Shown: piece by piece, positions 60,775 to 64,000 of the stretch
How the letters are laid out: the number at the start of each line of letters is the position of its first letter
Numbering within the stretch: the first letter of the stretch is position 1
NCBI GenBank assembly: GCA_016802295.1
Contig: JAESIW010000203.1
Location: 299,082 to 363,081 of the forward strand
From: Brachionus rotundiformis
Lineage: Eukaryota > Rotifera > Eurotatoria > Ploima > Brachionidae
Length of the DNA: 64,000 nt
Reading direction: 5' to 3'
Notes under the pieces: model-generated
Told to the model about the DNA's origin: nothing
Database searches by the model: none
Seen by the model: only the letters and a program-made list of their open reading frames with translations
Program-made: the position numbers and the translations under genes

Positions 60775-61824
60775 ATGGATAACAAATACGGTAATTATCT
60801 AAAGTTAAAGTGACCTTCATTCATTTGGTTATTTAAAATTTTCAATTTTTAAAGCAAGAGAAGGCTTCAATTTTTGCGCAGCTTTACTTATTGGCTTATC
60901 TTATCTATTATTTGTTCTTACATTTCCTGTCAGTCTGATATTTTGCATAAAGGTAAAAAAATTAAACAAAAAAAAAGCCTCTTAAAAATGGTTTGAAAAG
61001 ATAACCCGTGAGTATGAAAGGGCTGTGGTTTTGAGGTTGGGACGACTTTTGTCCCGCGGAGCGAGAGGTCCAGGACTGTTTTTTGTCCTTCCGTGTGTAG
61101 ATACAATTATCAAGTGTGATTTAAGGTAACTAGCAGTACTTTAAGATCCAAATAGACAATTTATTATATAAAGAACCATTACATTTGATGTACCACCCCA
61201 AGAAATATTGACCAAAGACTCGGTGACCATAAATGTGGATGCTGTATGCTACTACCAAATAAAGGATCCAATAATTGCAGTCGTAAATGTAGAAAATGCC
61301 CAGTATTCTACTCGACTTTTGGCTGCCACATGTCTCAGGAATATTCTGGGCACCAAAACATTACAGGAGATTTTACAAGACAGAGAATCGATTGCTAACC
61401 ATATGCAAGTAAGTTGGCAATTAAGTGAGCCATTTTCCACTTATTTCTTAAGATTCTTTTAGATGAGGCCACTAAAGACTGGGGAATTCTAGTAGAACGA
61501 ATAGAAATGTAACCAAATGAGATAATTTGGTATATTTTTTAATATTTTTATATTAGAAAAGATGTCAGGCTTCCTGAACAGATGCAAAGAGCTATGGCAA
61601 CCGAAGCCGAAGCGTCCAGAGAAGCTAGAGCAAAGATAATAGCGGCCGAGGGCGAGCACAGGGCTTCGACTGCTTTGAAGGCTGCTGCAGATGTGATCAA
61701 CAAAAATCCCATTGCTTTACAACTAAGATATCTACAGACTTTGACCAACATTGCCGCTGAAAGAAATTCAACCATTATTTTTCCAATTCCCATCGAAATG
61801 ATGAGCATATTTAAAAAAAATTAA
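60775..61824 (+). CDS. STOM: Stomatin paralog J
   Basis: Exons: join(60775..60790, 60855..60952, 61001..61125, 61174..61408, 61453..61508, 61557..61824), in phase, 265 residues, the shortest complete member. Very short N-terminus (MDNKYAREGF) before the hairpin LLIGLSYLLFVLTFPVSLIFC. Then ITREYERAVVLRLGRLLSRGARGPGLFF (Arg replacing the usual Gly and Lys of GGAKGPG), PCVDTIIKCDLR, PPQEILTKDSVTINVDAVCYYQI, NILGTKTLQEILQDRES, DWGILVERIEI with no intron at Trp-Gly, C-terminal helix ATEAEASREARAKIIAAEGE, end MMSIFKKN. It converges on ESRP with 45 bases between stop codons, and its likely AATAAA near 61880 lies within the ESRP last exon. Confidence 0.9.
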
Positions 61825-61869
61825 CTTTTTTTTTTTATCTATTTTAAAATTTTTATTTAATTATAATTT

Positions 61870-63800
61870 TCAAATACTTAAATAAATTTCTATTAAATTT
61901 TCTCGTATTTTTTGATAATTTTTTTCAATTAAAACTCTCTCGGCTTCAGCTCGATTGTGTAATGAAATAAAAACATCCGATGAGCTAGTCTCAACATTGT
62001 TCATTATTTGAATTGAATCAGCCATTATCTTTAAAAATATTTTTAATTATTTTTTTATACTAAATGACAAATATACGTCATATCCATTTAAAAAATCATG
62101 TATCTCATTTGATGAGATATCACATGGAGCATTTTTTAGAATTAAAATAACTGGACTATTAAAAGATGATTGCATTGCTTGAGAAGGTAAAAAGTATGAA
62201 GAAGGTGACACAGATTGATTTGGATAGTACCACATTATGGGAGAATATGCCGATTGTCCGGCTTGGCTCAAATAATCATTTGAAACAATTGAAATCTGAG
62301 CTGTATGTGGATATATATAACTTGGAATATGACTGACTGTAGGGTAGGCATTGGTGGCTACATTTGGTTGTAGCAAGTGATTGTTAGACACCTGGTTGAT
62401 TGAATTTGATGACAAAAGTCCCATAAGAACTAAATTCATTTCTTCTCCTGAACACTGGGTCATCTCGATGAGAAATTTTTTTCCCATGAAGAACATAACT
62501 TTGCCATTCTTATGCAGTACAGCATTTTGAGACGACTGTTCACCATCGAGCTGGATAAAAACTTCGCCAGATGGTTGACCCTTTTTATTTAGTGTGTAAG
62601 AACTATTGGTAATTTAATTCAATTAAGTTACCATTGAGTTAAGAATTAAATGAACGCCTTGTTGGACAATGTGCTGAGAATGATTTCCCAGGAATTCCAA
62701 AATGTGGTCAATACCACATTCTAGTGGCAGGTTTTTTAAATGAATACAATCTTTTTTGAAGCTTCCAGCTATTTGTTCCGATGGTAAATAGGTAATTGAT
62801 GGTAAGCGGTTGTCTTTAGAATGGGGATAAAAGTTTTTCGGATCTTGGCTCCGCCTGAAGACCTGCTGGACTTCTGCGACAGTGCTTCGAAAAAGTTCTA
62901 TGTACCTGGAGCCCATGGTTTCTTTGTGCTTTAGAAATGCCCGGTTGGCTTCTTCTTCTGTTTTGAACATCACAAATGCATCACCTGTGGCCCGACCATC
63001 TGGATAATGTACAAACAAAACACCATTTTCGTTGTCAACTATTTCACATGAATTATTTCCTCGGCGAAAAAAATCAACCTTAATTATCTAGTTTTTAAAT
63101 TGAGTCTTTTATAATAAAAATACAAATCGTTTAATAATTATTTAAGAGCAATCAAAGAAAAAGCAAATTAACTAAATTCCCAATTTCTTACTTTAACCAA
63201 ATTTGGATAATTGTGACAAATAAAATTTTTTATTTAATTTTACTTTTTAGATTTTAATAATTAACAAAAATTCATAGTTTGTTTAATTAAAATTAATGAA
63301 TTTCTTGGCGGAGACCAAGAAATTGGTCAGTAACTATCAGTATCTATCTGTTCAAAAAATCAAATTCAAATTTATCTGATTAATAATTTAAAAAAGATAA
63401 AATAAATTTTATAATAATATCCTGTTACAATTAATCAAAAATATATTTAAAAAAATAAGATTTTATTTGACAATGGCTTACTTAAAAGATAAAGTTTAAC
63501 ACTTTTTTTAATAATTAAAAACCGCTTGACAAAAAGCATGTTATTTTTTAAAAAAACCTTTCACAAAAACTGTACTAGACTTAAAAAGCATTCACCCGAC
63601 TAATTAAAAAAATCAAACCTCAAGATCTTAGTTCAAAGTTGAAATTTTATTTTGTCTAGATAACTTTGTCATTAAATAATTTTTTAAGTTTATAAAATTA
63701 ATTACCACATCATTGGCACATGAATTGAATGGTAAACCACGCATTCGTAATATTACATTACCATTTTTTGACAAAAACTCCTTGGCCTCGTTGTTTGATC
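61870..63800 (-). CDS. ESRP: ESRP/fusilli splicing regulator, 3' part (5' end off window)
   Basis: Epithelial splicing regulatory protein, an RNA-binding protein with three qRRM-type domains that controls alternative exons. Exons recognised: complement(61870..62028, 62077..62580, 62632..63078, 63706..>63800), in phase. The first visible exon carries the start of one RRM (VILRMRGLPFNSCANDV), continued in the next exon with FVHYPDGRATGDAFVMFKT and SRYIELFRSTVAEVQQV. A second RRM follows: CIHLKNLPLECGIDHIL, GVHLILN, GQPSGEVFIQLDG, FLIEMTQCSGEEM. A Ser, Tyr and Pro-rich linker leads to a third, weak RRM (VILILKNAPCDISSNEIHDF). It ends IEIYLSI. The aromatic consensus of the third RRM is poorly kept. 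I could not place an exon between 63801 and the window edge, so the preceding RRM exon is probably beyond it. Confidence 0.88.
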
Positions 63801-64000
63801 CTTTAAATAGAAAATTTAGAATGATATAATTATTCAGTATTAAAAGCTGACTTTTCAAATAATTTAAAAAATGAAAATAATAATCATTTATATTTGAAAA
63901 AGCGAACATTTTCCTATAGTGTCTGTTTTTTATATAGCCAGCCATTTCCAATGGAAGAAATTTTATTAAAAACTGTATTTTTTTTTTATATTTAGACACA

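Noticed and set aside
63801..64000. An upstream ESRP exon in the minus-strand open frame at the right edge
   Set aside because: The translation does not match the expected end of the preceding RRM, and no acceptor/donor pair joins it in phase to 63800.

Overview
The window is nuclear DNA of a small-genome animal. It is very AT-rich, with genes cut by mostly 40-80 base GT-AG introns. Its genes are bilaterian-type: ESRP, MINDY4, SGSM3, Tousled-like kinase and many stomatins. Monogonont rotifers such as Brachionus look like this, but that placement is an inference from composition, intron size and gene content. The scaffold has one N gap (52681-53667). No tRNA, rRNA or CRISPR array was recognised.

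Layout. 1-3925 (-): N-terminal half of a Tousled-like kinase, with the kinase domain off the left edge. 3926-10774: AT-rich, no gene seen. 10775-16964 (+): four compact genes, namely a homocysteine S-methyltransferase, the deubiquitinase MINDY4, the SNARE VTI1A and the Hsp90 co-chaperone p23. 18129-18606: a GC-rich repeat. 19380-24270 (+): complete POLR3A. 25400-27904 (+): intronless SGSM3. 28081-28690: a dead Tc1-like transposase. 33434-61824: a stomatin (band 7/SPFH) cluster. Genes A, B, C lie on +, D, E, F, G, H on -, and J on +, with the Golgi gene SYS1 between H and J. 61870-63800 (-): 3' part of ESRP, ending 45 bases from the stop of stomatin J.

The standout observation is in the stomatin cluster. 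At the conserved Trp-Gly of the SPFH domain, genes A and B can only be read in frame if a one-nucleotide exon (a single G at 36110 and at 38412) is spliced between two short introns. Both genes carry the same AG|G|GTAAT arrangement. Other paralogs keep only the first intron (F, H), only the second (C) or neither (D, E, G, J). This gives a simple explanation for an apparent one-base intron slide.

Other points of note are a likely gene-conversion tract between the last exons of D and H, a near-identical repeat of gene G on both sides of the assembly gap, and decayed LINE copies. The stomatins probably form membrane scaffolds or ion-channel regulators of MEC-2 type. The remaining genes are housekeeping genes with no evident link to the cluster.
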